From contig JBGAHD010000005.1 of the NCBI GenBank assembly GCA_044226395.1, positions 1-64,000 on the forward strand: DNA of 64,000 nucleotides. Direction: 5' to 3'. The stretch is from JBGAHD01 sp044226395. GTDB lineage: Bacteria > Pseudomonadota > Gammaproteobacteria > Xanthomonadales > Ahniellaceae. A program made the position numbers and the translations under genes. Shown in pieces: positions 55,001-63,957 of this stretch. Numbering within the stretch: position 1 is the first letter of the stretch; every line of letters begins with the position of its first letter. The notes under the pieces were generated by a model. That model had not been told where the DNA came from and searched no databases. It saw only the letters and a list, made by a program, of their open reading frames with translations.

Positions 55001-57926
55001 CTCGCAATTGCGCAGCGATGAGCGCGCGCGCGCCGACTTGTCGCTCGGCGCCAAGGGTCTGGACTACACGCTCAAGACCGACACGCCCGGCGACTATCGC
55101 CTGGAGATCCGCGACAGCGCCGACCTAGTGGTGAATTCCGTCGACTACTCGGTCGCGGGCGAGGCCAACCTCACGCGCTCGCTCGACCGCAATGCCGAAT
55201 TGCAGTTGAGCTTGGACAAGGGCGACTTCAAGCCCGGCGAAGAGATTGAACTGTCGGTGCGCGCGCCCTACACCGGCGCCGGCCTGATCACGATCGAACG
55301 CGAGCGCGTGTTCGCGCATCAGTGGTTCCGCGCCGACACCACGAGTTCGATCCAACGCATTCGCGTGCCCGAGGGGCTCGAGGGCAATGCCTACGTCAAC
55401 GTGCAGTTCGTGCGCGATCCGACGTCGAGCGAGATCTACATGAGCCCGCTGTCCTACGGCGTGGCGCCCTTCACCATCGATCGCGGCGCGCGTCGTCAGG
55501 GGCTGAGCTTGAAGGCGCCGGCCGTGGTCAAGCCCGGCGCGGTCGCGCGCTTCGCCCTGCACAGCGACGGGCCCGCGCGCGTCGCGGTGTTCGCTGTCGA
55601 TGAAGGCATTCTGCAGGTGGCGCGCTATCAGCTCGGCGATCCGCTGGATTTCTTCTTCACCAAGAAGATGCTGCAAGTCGATACCGCGCAAATCCTGGAC
55701 TTGATCCTGCCCGAATTCAGCAAGCTCGCCGGCGTGTCCGCGCCCGGCGGCGACGCGGAAGGCGCGCTCGCCAAGCACCTCAATCCGTTCAAGCGCAAGG
55801 GCGACAAGCCGGCCGTGTACTGGTCGGGCCTGACCGACATCGACGGCGACCACGACTTCGACTACGCCGTGCCCGACAGCTTCAACGGCAAGCTGCGCGT
55901 GATGACGGTGGCGGTCTCGAGCGCGCGCATCGGCATCGAGCAGGGCGAAACCCTGGTGCGCGGCGACTTCGTGCTGTCGCCCAATGCGCCGCTGCAAGTC
56001 GCGCCCGGCGACGAATTCGAAGTCAGCGCCGGCGTGGCCAATACGATCGAGAGCAAGGACACGCAAGCGATGCCGATCAAGGTGAGCCTGAAGCTGCCGC
56101 CCTCGCTGACCCTGGTCGGCGACGCGACGCAGCAACTCTCGCTGGCGCCCGGCAATGAAGGCACGGCGAAGTTCCGGGTCAAGGCCGGGCAATCGCTGGG
56201 CGCGCCGGTCATCGTGTTCGAAGCGAGTTCGGGCAAGTACAACGCGCGTCGCAGCATCGATCTGTCGCTGCGCCCGGGCATCGTCTATCGCACCGACGTG
56301 CGCGTGGGTTCGAGCAACAAGGCCGAGACGCTGGACCAATTGCGCGAGATGTTTCCCGAACTGTCGAAGAACCGCGTGTCGACCTCGGTCTCGCCGCTGG
56401 TACTGGCCGACGGTTTGTCCGCGTATCTGCGCAACTATCCGCACTATTGTTCGGAGCAGCTGCTCAGCCAGGCGTTCCCCGCGCTGGTGTTCACCACGCA
56501 TCCGGAGTTCGGCAAGGTGATTGAAGACACGCCCGGCGATCGCCTGCGCGGCGTGCTGGCGATGCTGCGCGAGCGCACCAATGGCGATGGCTCGGTCGGC
56601 CTGTGGTCGGCGATGCCGGACAACGATCCCTTCGTGTCCTCGTACGCGGCGTTCTACCTGGTCGAGGCGCGCGACCGCGGTCAGATCGTGCCCGATGATC
56701 TGCTCACGCGCATCAATGGGTACTTGACCACGCTCGCGGCCGACCAGGCGATCACCGATCTGTCCGGCGTGCGCGATCGCGCGATGGCGATCTATGTGCT
56801 CACGCGTCAGGGTCGCACCACGACCAATCTGCTCGCGTCCTTGCAGGAACAGGTCGATCGCGATCTGCCCGAGGCCTATCGCACCGACGCCACGGCGATG
56901 TTCCTGGCCGCGAGCTATCAGTTGCTCAAGCAAGACAAGCCGGCGCGCGCGTTGATCCGCGGTCCGGTGGCGCGCGTCAACGAGCCGATCACGGCCAAGA
57001 ACTGGCTGCGCTACGCGAGCTACTACGACGATGGCATCGCCTCGGCATGGACCGTGTATCTGCTGTCCAAGCATTTCCCGCAGCAGCGTGGGCTTTTGAC
57101 CACGGCCGCGATCGAGCGCTTGATCGAGCCCGTGCGTCGCAACTTGAACAACACGCTGTCGTCGGCGCTGATGGTGCTGGCGCTCGATGTCTGGGGCAGC
57201 ACGAGTTCGAGCACGGAAGCGCCGCGCCTGTACACCATCGACGCCAACAAGCAGCGCGCCGAGTTCGGCGACGCGCGCGGCCTGCTGCGCATGGGCACGT
57301 TCGACGCCAAGGCGCGCGCCATTGGCTTCGCGCCCGCTGGCGGCACCATCGGCTGGTATTCGATGACGCAGTCGGGCTTCGACATCAAGCCGCCGACGGC
57401 GACGCAAAACCGCGGCGTCGAGGTGATTCGCGATTACCTCGATAGCAATGGCAAGCCCGTGACCGCGCTCACCGTCGGCGACGAGATCGACGTGCGCCTG
57501 CGCGTGCGCGCGCTCGATGCCGACTCGCGCGGCGACATCGCTATCGTCGATCTGCTGCCGGGCGGTTTCGAGATCGTGATGCAGGAACCCGCGCCGGACG
57601 CCGATTCCGCGGCCGACGAAGGCGACGACGAGAGTGAAGGCGACGGCGAAGAAAGCGAGGGCGAAGCGCCCGCGCCGCCCGCCGCGCCGACGCTCGCGGT
57701 GTCGAGCACGCTGTCGGTGCAGCACGAGGAAGTGCGCGAGGACCGCGTGGTGCTGTACGCCTATCCGCAAGGCAGCGTCAGCGAGTACCGCTATCGCATC
57801 AAGGCCACGGCCATCGGTCAGTTCGTGGTGCCGCCGGCCTTCGCCGAGTCGATGTACGAACGCGATGTCTACGCGCAAGGCGGCCCCGCGGGCACGCTCA
57901 CGGTCAATGCGCCGGCGGCGCAATGA
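52041..57926 (+). CDS. Bacterial alpha-2-macroglobulin family protein
   Basis: A 1961-residue periplasmic protease trap. It has the thioester motif C1470-S-E-Q1473 (PHYCSEQ) inside the alpha-toroid thioester domain, preceded by MG domains and an A2M N-terminal region (PGDTIHIGMIVR). Instead of the lipobox of E. coli YfhM it has one membrane helix at about residues 47-67 after a 46-residue cytoplasmic start. Near residues 1851-1880 lies a very acidic Asp/Glu/Ser linker. GGGGA eight bases before ATG 52041 is preferred over ATG 51999. The pbpC gene follows three bases later; the A2M-PbpC pair is common and suggests defence or envelope repair after wall damage. Confidence 0.95.
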   Translation: MSIAHTLLAPLRWLGALLRLILGEISWRPVPWQAATGASMRAKPWHWLGGALAFAGLAWGGHWLYTRPKPVDPEAITFTVEAPTKTDYTQTPPTVLPLTINFSSSAAPIELIEKAPVGITMTPDLAGTWLWRDDTHITFQPASDWPVGTHFKVRFDAKALVAPKVKLAEDRFEFDTAPFVASFDTGEFYQDPQDPNLKKGAFTVAFTHPVDVAAFERLLRFEMADGAGKKLDAPAVVVSYDERKLKAFVQSAPLTVPENGGNLHLYVDAGAVSALGGPRMDNGIDYNIGLPSLYSVEVNDVNLSLADNERFEPEQVMVVDFNDSLRDRDVNEAVRLYLLPEFNDRQPVDQQSSPYAWSTGEVDEATLKKSKPITLSPIVAEREYVTTHSFRYEAPPGRYVYARINRGLRSFGGFLLGKPYATTLSVPAYPEMLRFVGDGALLSLKGEQRVTVAARNVPGLRVEIARVLPDQLQHLIKYNSGSYGSPSLYEISTDSLTERFDKRIALTLDSPAKTHYEGIDLGEYFSANTHGVFLLRLYRFDPENEPAAEPDRDPTNADESSSYDDSGDGLLDSRLVVLTDLGMVSKRALDGQRNVFVMSLAQGTPSANAKVSVIARNGETLLSETTDEAGQANLPPLGGFRREKEPVMLTVARDGDLSFLPLGDSSRTLELSRFDVGGEINALDPGKLKGYLFSERGLYRPGDTIHIGMIVRAQDWDRPIAGLPLEFVLTDPRGTEVRREQFALGDVGFEEQEYTPADTAPTGSWEAGLYLIGEHQERTQLGTTTVQVRDFVPDRMRVRVRFSEEVSEGWVKPDALKGMVKVENLFGTPAQDRRVTATLMLQPAYPSFPSYPGYNFYDPQRAKDGYTEELTETTTDANGDAELALDLAQYDRATYQLRLLTEAFESGGGRGVTAQTGVLVSSNAYLVGLRAQDSLSYVQRGAARKINLIAIDAQAKPTAVEGLRAVLIERHYVSVLTKQDSGLYKYVSQLRSDERARADLSLGAKGLDYTLKTDTPGDYRLEIRDSADLVVNSVDYSVAGEANLTRSLDRNAELQLSLDKGDFKPGEEIELSVRAPYTGAGLITIERERVFAHQWFRADTTSSIQRIRVPEGLEGNAYVNVQFVRDPTSSEIYMSPLSYGVAPFTIDRGARRQGLSLKAPAVVKPGAVARFALHSDGPARVAVFAVDEGILQVARYQLGDPLDFFFTKKMLQVDTAQILDLILPEFSKLAGVSAPGGDAEGALAKHLNPFKRKGDKPAVYWSGLTDIDGDHDFDYAVPDSFNGKLRVMTVAVSSARIGIEQGETLVRGDFVLSPNAPLQVAPGDEFEVSAGVANTIESKDTQAMPIKVSLKLPPSLTLVGDATQQLSLAPGNEGTAKFRVKAGQSLGAPVIVFEASSGKYNARRSIDLSLRPGIVYRTDVRVGSSNKAETLDQLREMFPELSKNRVSTSVSPLVLADGLSAYLRNYPHYCSEQLLSQAFPALVFTTHPEFGKVIEDTPGDRLRGVLAMLRERTNGDGSVGLWSAMPDNDPFVSSYAAFYLVEARDRGQIVPDDLLTRINGYLTTLAADQAITDLSGVRDRAMAIYVLTRQGRTTTNLLASLQEQVDRDLPEAYRTDATAMFLAASYQLLKQDKPARALIRGPVARVNEPITAKNWLRYASYYDDGIASAWTVYLLSKHFPQQRGLLTTAAIERLIEPVRRNLNNTLSSALMVLALDVWGSTSSSTEAPRLYTIDANKQRAEFGDARGLLRMGTFDAKARAIGFAPAGGTIGWYSMTQSGFDIKPPTATQNRGVEVIRDYLDSNGKPVTALTVGDEIDVRLRVRALDADSRGDIAIVDLLPGGFEIVMQEPAPDADSAADEGDDESEGDGEESEGEAPAPPAAPTLAVSSTLSVQHEEVREDRVVLYAYPQGSVSEYRYRIKATAIGQFVVPPAFAESMYERDVYAQGGPAGTLTVNAPAAQ

Positions 57927-57929
57927 GCC

Positions 57930-60299
57930 GTGAGTCCGCGCTGGCGACGATTCCTGCGCCGCGCGCTGTGGACGGGCGCGGCGATGACGGTGGGCGTGGT
58001 GCTCACCGTCATTGTGCTGCGCGCTTTGCCACACGAACCGCTGCGGCGATGGTTACCCTCGTCGACCGCGGTCCATGATCGCGAGGGCAAGCTGCTGCGC
58101 CTGGCGCTGGCGCGCGACGATCGCTATCGCGTGTGGGTGCCGCTCGAGGAAATGTCACCGCGCCTGATCGAGGCGGTGATGCTGCAGGAAGATCGCTGGT
58201 TCTACTGGCATCCGGGCTTCAACCCCGCGAGCCTGGCGCGTGGCGCCTGGGTGAGTTACGTCGCCGGTGGCGCGCGTCAGGGCGGTTCGACGCTGACCAT
58301 GCAGCTCGCGCGTCTGTTGTGGCGACTCGATACGCGCTCGCCGCGCGGTAAGTTGTCGCAAGTGGCGCGCGCGATCCAGCTCGAAGCGCAGTACTCGAAG
58401 CACGATCTGCTCGAGGCCTATCTCAACTACGCGCCCTATGGCGGCAACATCGAAGGGGTGGGCGCGGCGAGCCTGATCTATTTCGGCAAGCGCCCCGCCG
58501 ATCTGAGCCTGCCGGAAGTGCTGACGCTGGCCGTGCTGCCGCAGAACCCGTCGCGGCGCGTGCGCGCTCACGCGGCCGACGAGGACGCGCCGCTCTCCGA
58601 CGCGCTGCGCGACGCGCGCGATCGCTTGTACGCGCGATGGCAGCAGCGTCATCCCGCCGATGCCGCGCAAGCCGCGCAGTTCGCGCTGCCCTTGAGTCTG
58701 CGCTCGACGCGCGCCCTGCCCTTCGACGCGCCGCATTTCGTCGAGACCGTGTTGGGCGAACGTCTGCTGCACCCGCAATCGGACGCGATGCCGCGCACGA
58801 CGCTCGACAGCGGTCTGCAGCAATTGATCGAACGTCGCGTGGCGCAGTATCTGCAGCGCACGCGCAGTCGTGGTCTCGACAACGCGGCCGTGATGTTGGT
58901 CGACACGCGCGACATGGGCGTGCGCGCGCTGATGGGCTCGGCCGACTATTTCGACGCCACGATCGCGGGCCAAGTCAATGGCACCGAGGCCAAGCGCTCG
59001 CCGGGCTCCACGCTCAAGCCCTTCATCTACGCGCTGGCGATGGATCAGGGCGTGATTCATCCGGCCACGGTGCTGCGCGACGTGCCAACGAGTTTCGGCC
59101 CGTTCACGCCGGAGAACTTCGACGGTCGCTTCGTCGGTCCGATTACCGCGACCGAAGCCCTGGTGCGCAGCCGCAACGTACCGGCGGTCGCGGTGGCGGC
59201 GCAGCTGAATTCGCCGAGCTTTTACGATTTTCTGCGGCGCGCGCAGATTTCGCGCATGGCGAGCGAGCAGCATTACGGCCTCGCGCTGGTGCTCGGCGGT
59301 GGCGAAGTGACCATGGCCGAACTCGCGCGCCTGTACGCGATGTTGTCCAACGATGGCGTGCTCAAGCCGCTTCGCCATCTCGAGAACGATCCGATCGACA
59401 CCGGCACGCCCTTGCTCAGCGCCGAGGCGAGCTATCTCGCGCGCGACATGTTGCGGACCAATCCGCGTCCCGATCTCGCCGCCGCCGCGAAGCGCGAATA
59501 TCTACCGGTGGCGTGGAAGACCGGCACGTCCTGGGGCTTTCGCGATGCCTGGACCGCGGGCATCGTCGGGCCCTACGTGCTGGTCGTGTGGATGGGTCAC
59601 TTCGACGGTTCGGGCAATCCGAGCCTGATCGGCGTCGAAGCGGCGGCGCCGCTGTTCTTCGAACTGGTCGACGCGCTCGCGGCGTCGGGCGTGGCGCTAG
59701 ACGAGCCGGCGCGACGCTGGCCGTTGCAGCTCAAGCGCGTGGAGATCTGTCGCGCCAGCGGTGATTTGCCCAATTCCTGGTGTCCCCAACGCGGGGACAC
59801 CTGGTTCATTCCGGGCAAGTCGCCGATTCGCGTGAGCCAGGTGCATCGCGCGGTCGCGATCGACATCGCCACGGGACTGCCGGCATGTCCGCCGGTGGAT
59901 CCGCGCGCGGTGCGCTACGAAGTGTTCGAGTTCTGGTCGTCGGATCTGTCGCGCGTGTTCGCGCAGGCCGGCATTCCGCGACGCAAGCCGCCGGTCAATC
60001 CGGCCTGTCCGCAGGGCGCGATCGCGGGCACGCCGCCGCGCATCGACTCGCCGCATCGCGCGACGACGTACACCTTGCGCCTGAAGCATCCCGAACAATC
60101 ACGCATCACCTTGAGCGCGCACGCCGACGCCGACGTGCGCGAGATCTACTGGTTCATCGACGACAACTTCATCGCGCGCACCGAACCCAGCGGCACGGCC
60201 GAGTGGTCACCCGCCGACGCGGGCCGCTATCGCATTCGCGCGGTCGACGATCACGGGCGCGCCGATCTGCGCGAAGTCGAGGTGGCGGTATCGCAGTGA
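57930..60299 (+). CDS. pbpC: Penicillin-binding protein 1C
   Basis: A 789-residue bifunctional peptidoglycan synthase: N-terminal membrane anchor (about 12-33), glycosyltransferase GT51 domain (MLQEDRWFYWHPGF, RQGGSTLTMQLAR), transpeptidase domain with SPGSTLKP (nucleophile Ser), SRN and KTGTS, and the C-terminal PBP-C domain rich in Cys-Pro and beta strands. The start is GTG 57930, three bases after the macroglobulin stop; an ATG at 57923 is out of frame. Its pairing with the macroglobulin gene supports the PBP1C subclass. Confidence 0.95.
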   Translation: MSPRWRRFLRRALWTGAAMTVGVVLTVIVLRALPHEPLRRWLPSSTAVHDREGKLLRLALARDDRYRVWVPLEEMSPRLIEAVMLQEDRWFYWHPGFNPASLARGAWVSYVAGGARQGGSTLTMQLARLLWRLDTRSPRGKLSQVARAIQLEAQYSKHDLLEAYLNYAPYGGNIEGVGAASLIYFGKRPADLSLPEVLTLAVLPQNPSRRVRAHAADEDAPLSDALRDARDRLYARWQQRHPADAAQAAQFALPLSLRSTRALPFDAPHFVETVLGERLLHPQSDAMPRTTLDSGLQQLIERRVAQYLQRTRSRGLDNAAVMLVDTRDMGVRALMGSADYFDATIAGQVNGTEAKRSPGSTLKPFIYALAMDQGVIHPATVLRDVPTSFGPFTPENFDGRFVGPITATEALVRSRNVPAVAVAAQLNSPSFYDFLRRAQISRMASEQHYGLALVLGGGEVTMAELARLYAMLSNDGVLKPLRHLENDPIDTGTPLLSAEASYLARDMLRTNPRPDLAAAAKREYLPVAWKTGTSWGFRDAWTAGIVGPYVLVVWMGHFDGSGNPSLIGVEAAAPLFFELVDALAASGVALDEPARRWPLQLKRVEICRASGDLPNSWCPQRGDTWFIPGKSPIRVSQVHRAVAIDIATGLPACPPVDPRAVRYEVFEFWSSDLSRVFAQAGIPRRKPPVNPACPQGAIAGTPPRIDSPHRATTYTLRLKHPEQSRITLSAHADADVREIYWFIDDNFIARTEPSGTAEWSPADAGRYRIRAVDDHGRADLREVEVAVSQ

Positions 60300-60312
60300 G
60301 CGCGGCGCGCGC

Positions 60313-60630
60313 TCAGGCGCTGGCCGCGCCGTCGGACTTGGGGGTCGATGCCGCGGGCGCGGCCGACTCGGTCTTCGATTCGCTCTTGGCTTCGGCGGGC
60401 TTGGTGTCGGACGCGCCGCCGCCGGCGAGATTGCGTTTCTTGTCCTTGTCGGATTTGAAATCGGTCTCGTACCAGCCGCTGCCGGACAAGCGGAAACTCG
60501 GCGCCGAAAGCAGGCGCTTGAGCGCGGGCTTGCCGCAGCTCAGGCAGTCGGTCGGATCGGCATCGCTCACGCGCATCAGACGCTCGTCGCGCGCGCCGCA
60601 GGCTTGGCATTCGAATTCGTAGATCGGCAT
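60313..60630 (-). CDS. FmdB-family zinc ribbon protein
   Basis: A 105-residue protein with the FmdB-type zinc ribbon MPIYEFECQACG...CLSCG (C8, C11, C29, C32), then a SFRLSGSGWYETDFK motif typical of the family and a low-complexity Ala/Ser/Lys/Glu tail (about 66-105). The family is often annotated as putative regulatory protein without proof. It is convergent with pbpC. In several proteobacteria this gene lies just before aspS; here it is separated from it by the macroglobulin-pbpC pair. Confidence 0.88.
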   Translation of the reverse strand: MPIYEFECQACGARDERLMRVSDADPTDCLSCGKPALKRLLSAPSFRLSGSGWYETDFKSDKDKKRNLAGGGASDTKPAEAKSESKTESAAPAASTPKSDGAASA

Positions 60631-60719
60631 GACGATTACCCCTGGAGTGGGCGCACGATGGGGCCGCGACGCCCGTTTTCAAGGCCCAACGGGCCCCGCG
60701 ATGATGGCCGCGGCCGCCG

Positions 60720-62615
60720 CTAGGACCCGGAATCGGCCGCGGCCGACACCGCTTCGTACAAGGACAGCCATTGCGCCTCGAGCTTTTCGATCTCGGCGAC
60801 CAGCTCGCCATTGCGCGCGCTCAGACGCTTGAACTCGCGCATGTCGGCGGCGGCGTAGTAGGCGGGATCGGCGAGTTTCGCGGCGATCTCGGCCTTCTCG
60901 CGCTGCATCGATTCGATGCGCGATTCGCATTGCTTGAGCTGCTTTTGCTGAGCGCGATCGCGTTCGCGCTGCTGGGCCGAGGCGCGACGCTTGTCGGCGG
61001 CGCTGACGCGCGGCACGGCCGGCGCCTCGCGCGAATTCTCGTTCTTGCGTCGCGCGCGCAGCCAGCCGGCGTAGTCGTCGAGATCGCCATCGAAGGGCAC
61101 GACCTCGGCATCGGCCACGCGCCAGAAGGTGTCGCAGGTCAGCGACAACAGACTGCGATCATGCGAGACCAGCACCAAGGCGCCGACGAAATCATTGAGC
61201 GCGTCGGCCAGGGCTTCGCGCATGTCCAGATCAAGATGGTTCGTGGGCTCGTCGAGCAGCAGCAGATTGGGCTTGCGCCACGCCACCAGCGCCAGCGCCA
61301 AGCGCGCGCGTTCACCGCCGGAAAACCCTTCGATGGTCTCGAACACGCGATCGCCGAGGAAATTCCAGCGACCCAGATAATCGCGCAGGTCCTGCGTGCT
61401 GACGCCCTTGGCGATGTCGACCAGGTGTTGCAGCGGCGTCTGATCGTCGTGCAGTTGCTCGACCGTGTGCTGGGCGAAATAGCCCACGACCAGATCCTTG
61501 TGCGCCACGCGCGTGCCACTGAGCGGCGCGAGCGCGCCAGCGATGGTCTTGACCAGGGTCGACTTGCCCTCGCCATTGGGGCCGAGCAGACCGACGCGAT
61601 CGCCAGCTTCGAGGCCCAGACGAATATTACCGAGCACGCGACGCTCGCCATAGCCGGCATCGAGTTCATCGAGCTTGATCAGCGAATCGGGCAACTTCAC
61701 CGGCGTCGGGAACGAGCACTTGAAGCTGCGCTCCATGCGCACGGCCTCGGTGCCGGCCATCTTTTCCAGGCGCTTGATGCGCGACTGCGCCTGACGCGCC
61801 TTGCTCGCCTTGGCGCGGAAGCGATCGATGAACGATTGCAGATGCGCGCGCTCGGCTTGTTCCTTCTCGAACGCGATCTGCTGCTGGCGCATCTGCTCGG
61901 CGCGCTGACGCTCGAAGGCCTGATAGTTGCCGGTGTAGAGCTTGCCGCGCCCTTCGGCCAAGTGCAGCACGTGCGTGGCGACGCCGTCGAGAAAATCGCG
62001 ATCGTGCGAGATCACCAGCACCGTGCCGGTGTAGCGACGGATCCAGTCCTCGAGCCAGAGCACGGCGTCGAGGTCGAGGTGATTGGTCGGTTCGTCGAGC
62101 AACAGCACGTCGGACGGCGCCATCAGCGCGCGCGCCACGTTCAGGCGCACGCGCCAGCCGCCGGAGAATTCGGCCACGGGCTGTTCGTGCGTGTCGGACT
62201 TGAAGCCCAGGCCAAACAACAGCCGCGCGGCGCGGGCGCGCGCGTCGTAGGCGTTGAGTTCCTCGATGCGGTGATGGGCCGCGGCTTGCGCCTCGTAGTC
62301 TTCGCGGGCCTCGGCTTCGGCGGCATCGCGCAGGGCGGCGGCGGCCTCGGCGTCGCCGCCGAGCACGAAATCGAGCGCCGGATCGGGCAAGGGCGGCGTT
62401 TCCTGCGCGACGCAGGCCAGGCGCGAGGCGCGCGGCATGTCCATCGCGCCCCGATCGGGCTCGACCTGACCGGTCACGACCGCGAACAAACTGGACTTGC
62501 CACAGCCATTGCGCCCGACCACGCCCACGCGCCAACCGGCATGCAGGGTCACGTCGAGTCCGGACAGGAGTTCACGGCCACCGCGACGGATGGCGAGATC
62601 ACGAAACGAAATCAT
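60720..62615 (-). CDS. ABC-F family ATPase (YheS/Uup-like)
   Basis: A 631-residue soluble protein with two ABC ATPase domains. First: Walker A GRNGCGKSS, signature FSGGWRVRLNVARAL, Walker B LLLDEPTNHLDL. Second: Walker A GPNGEGKST, signature FSGGERARLALAL, again DEPTNHLDL. The inter-domain linker (about 240-320) and the C-terminal charged coiled coil (about 540-625) fit the YheS group. ABC-F proteins act on the ribosome as translation factors. No membrane segments. ATG 62615 chosen; upstream frame has no homology. Confidence 0.94.
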   Translation of the reverse strand: MISFRDLAIRRGGRELLSGLDVTLHAGWRVGVVGRNGCGKSSLFAVVTGQVEPDRGAMDMPRASRLACVAQETPPLPDPALDFVLGGDAEAAAALRDAAEAEAREDYEAQAAAHHRIEELNAYDARARAARLLFGLGFKSDTHEQPVAEFSGGWRVRLNVARALMAPSDVLLLDEPTNHLDLDAVLWLEDWIRRYTGTVLVISHDRDFLDGVATHVLHLAEGRGKLYTGNYQAFERQRAEQMRQQQIAFEKEQAERAHLQSFIDRFRAKASKARQAQSRIKRLEKMAGTEAVRMERSFKCSFPTPVKLPDSLIKLDELDAGYGERRVLGNIRLGLEAGDRVGLLGPNGEGKSTLVKTIAGALAPLSGTRVAHKDLVVGYFAQHTVEQLHDDQTPLQHLVDIAKGVSTQDLRDYLGRWNFLGDRVFETIEGFSGGERARLALALVAWRKPNLLLLDEPTNHLDLDMREALADALNDFVGALVLVSHDRSLLSLTCDTFWRVADAEVVPFDGDLDDYAGWLRARRKNENSREAPAVPRVSAADKRRASAQQRERDRAQQKQLKQCESRIESMQREKAEIAAKLADPAYYAAADMREFKRLSARNGELVAEIEKLEAQWLSLYEAVSAAADSGS

Positions 62616-62664
62616 CCGGCCATTGTAGTGGCCGCGCCCGGCGATACCAATCGCGACCGGCGCT

Positions 62665-63957
62665 TCAGCCCTTGCGGTGCCACACGCGCCCGGCCCAGCC
62701 GCGCGCGGCGGCCAGGGGCAAGGGCACCAGGGTGCGCCAGCGGCCGTAGTGCGCCAGCCGGTAGTCGGCATGGCGCACGTACAGCAGCCAGCGCCAGCGA
62801 AAGTCGTCGATCACGCGCACCGTGCTCGAGATGTGCGCGGTGTCGGCGCCCCAGGGAAAACGGAACATATAGGTCATGGTCTGCGAGTCCATGGCCGCGA
62901 TCACGACATCGCCGGGCTCGCTGGCGATGCCGAACTCACCGCGACGCAGATCGATCACCGCGTGCCGCGCGATGTCGTCGAGATGGATGCTGAGCGCGCC
63001 GGGCACGGTCCAGCGCGGCCATTGCGCGCGGATCGCGCGCGCGAGGCGCTGGCCGGCCTTGATCAGCTCGGCATCGTCGCGCTCGGCGCGCGGGCGCGCC
63101 TCGGGCGCGGGCAGATGATCGAAGCGCGCGCGCCAGAACTCGGCGGCCGCGTCGTCGGCCTCGGGCGCGCGCGGCGTGGCGGCGTGCAGCACTTCGCCCG
63201 GCGCCAGGCAATGCACGCGCGCGGGCGCGCCGGCCAAGGCTTCGCGCACCGCGTCCACGCTCACTCGCCAGGCATTGAGATATTGATTGCGCGGGTGACA
63301 AAAGCGCACGAAGCTCGCGAACGGCACGAAGGCGCGCGGTCGCAACTGCTGCAGATAGCGCGCGAGCAGGGTCAGGTGCGCGCGGCCGGCGCGGCCGAGC
63401 GCGGCGTTGTCGTCTTCGTTGCCGTAGTAGCCGGCCAGCGAGAACTGAAACAGCCACACATCGATGGCGCCGAACACCGCCCGCGCGCGCTCGATCTGAC
63501 TCGCGCCCAGCCGGCAATCGTTCTGATTGAAGATCACGCGCCCGCCGGCATCGATCAGCAAGGCGCTGTCGGCGTGCGTGCCCAGGCAGTACACGCGCGT
63601 GCGCGCTTCCAGCGCGCGGGTCTCGTTCAAGGGCAGTTCGCTGACCTCGAAGCCCAGCGCGCGTATCGACTTGACCACGTTCTGCTCGGGCTGACGCCGA
63701 AACAGCACCTCGATGCGCTGCGGCGCCAGCTCGCGCAAGCGACGCAGGCTGCCGAAATGCAGATGATCGGGGTGCTCGTGCGAGATCCATAGATAACGCA
63801 CGCGCGACCAATCGATCTCGGCGGGATCGTTCTCGTGCAGCAGCTCCCAGGAATCATTGAACACGCGCCCGAAGAACCACGGATCGCACAGCAAGGTGCC
63901 CTCGTCGAGCTCGATCTCGACGCAGGCGTGATTCCAAAAGCGCAGATCGCCGATCAT
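62665..63957 (-). CDS. Metallo-beta-lactamase-fold protein (CMP-sialate hydroxylase-like/UlaG-like)
   Basis: A 430-residue protein with an N-terminal MBL domain: the metal motif SHEHPDHLH near residue 59, CLGTHADSALLID and FNQNDCRL. This arrangement resembles the MBL domain of CMP-N-acetylneuraminate hydroxylase and related bacterial surface-sugar enzymes; no Rieske cysteines are seen. The C-terminal half (about 280-430) is a separate domain with SCP2-like strands (DLRRGEFGIASEP). Its ATG overlaps the stop of a gene entering from the right edge (ATGA). Substrate unknown. Confidence 0.82.
   Translation of the reverse strand: MIGDLRFWNHACVEIELDEGTLLCDPWFFGRVFNDSWELLHENDPAEIDWSRVRYLWISHEHPDHLHFGSLRRLRELAPQRIEVLFRRQPEQNVVKSIRALGFEVSELPLNETRALEARTRVYCLGTHADSALLIDAGGRVIFNQNDCRLGASQIERARAVFGAIDVWLFQFSLAGYYGNEDDNAALGRAGRAHLTLLARYLQQLRPRAFVPFASFVRFCHPRNQYLNAWRVSVDAVREALAGAPARVHCLAPGEVLHAATPRAPEADDAAAEFWRARFDHLPAPEARPRAERDDAELIKAGQRLARAIRAQWPRWTVPGALSIHLDDIARHAVIDLRRGEFGIASEPGDVVIAAMDSQTMTYMFRFPWGADTAHISSTVRVIDDFRWRWLLYVRHADYRLAHYGRWRTLVPLPLAAARGWAGRVWHRKG

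Noticed and set aside
55125..58034. Minus-strand open frame of 969 codons
   Set aside because: Shadow of the macroglobulin gene, for the same reasons; similar shadows at 4366-6492, 24874-26607 and 60771-62993 were also discarded.
62455..62480. ACCGGT core (GACCGGTCA) as a further operator
   Set aside because: It lies inside the ABC-F coding sequence and its flanks do not match the TGACACC or TGGTAACC halves; the six-base core alone is expected by chance in GC-rich DNA.
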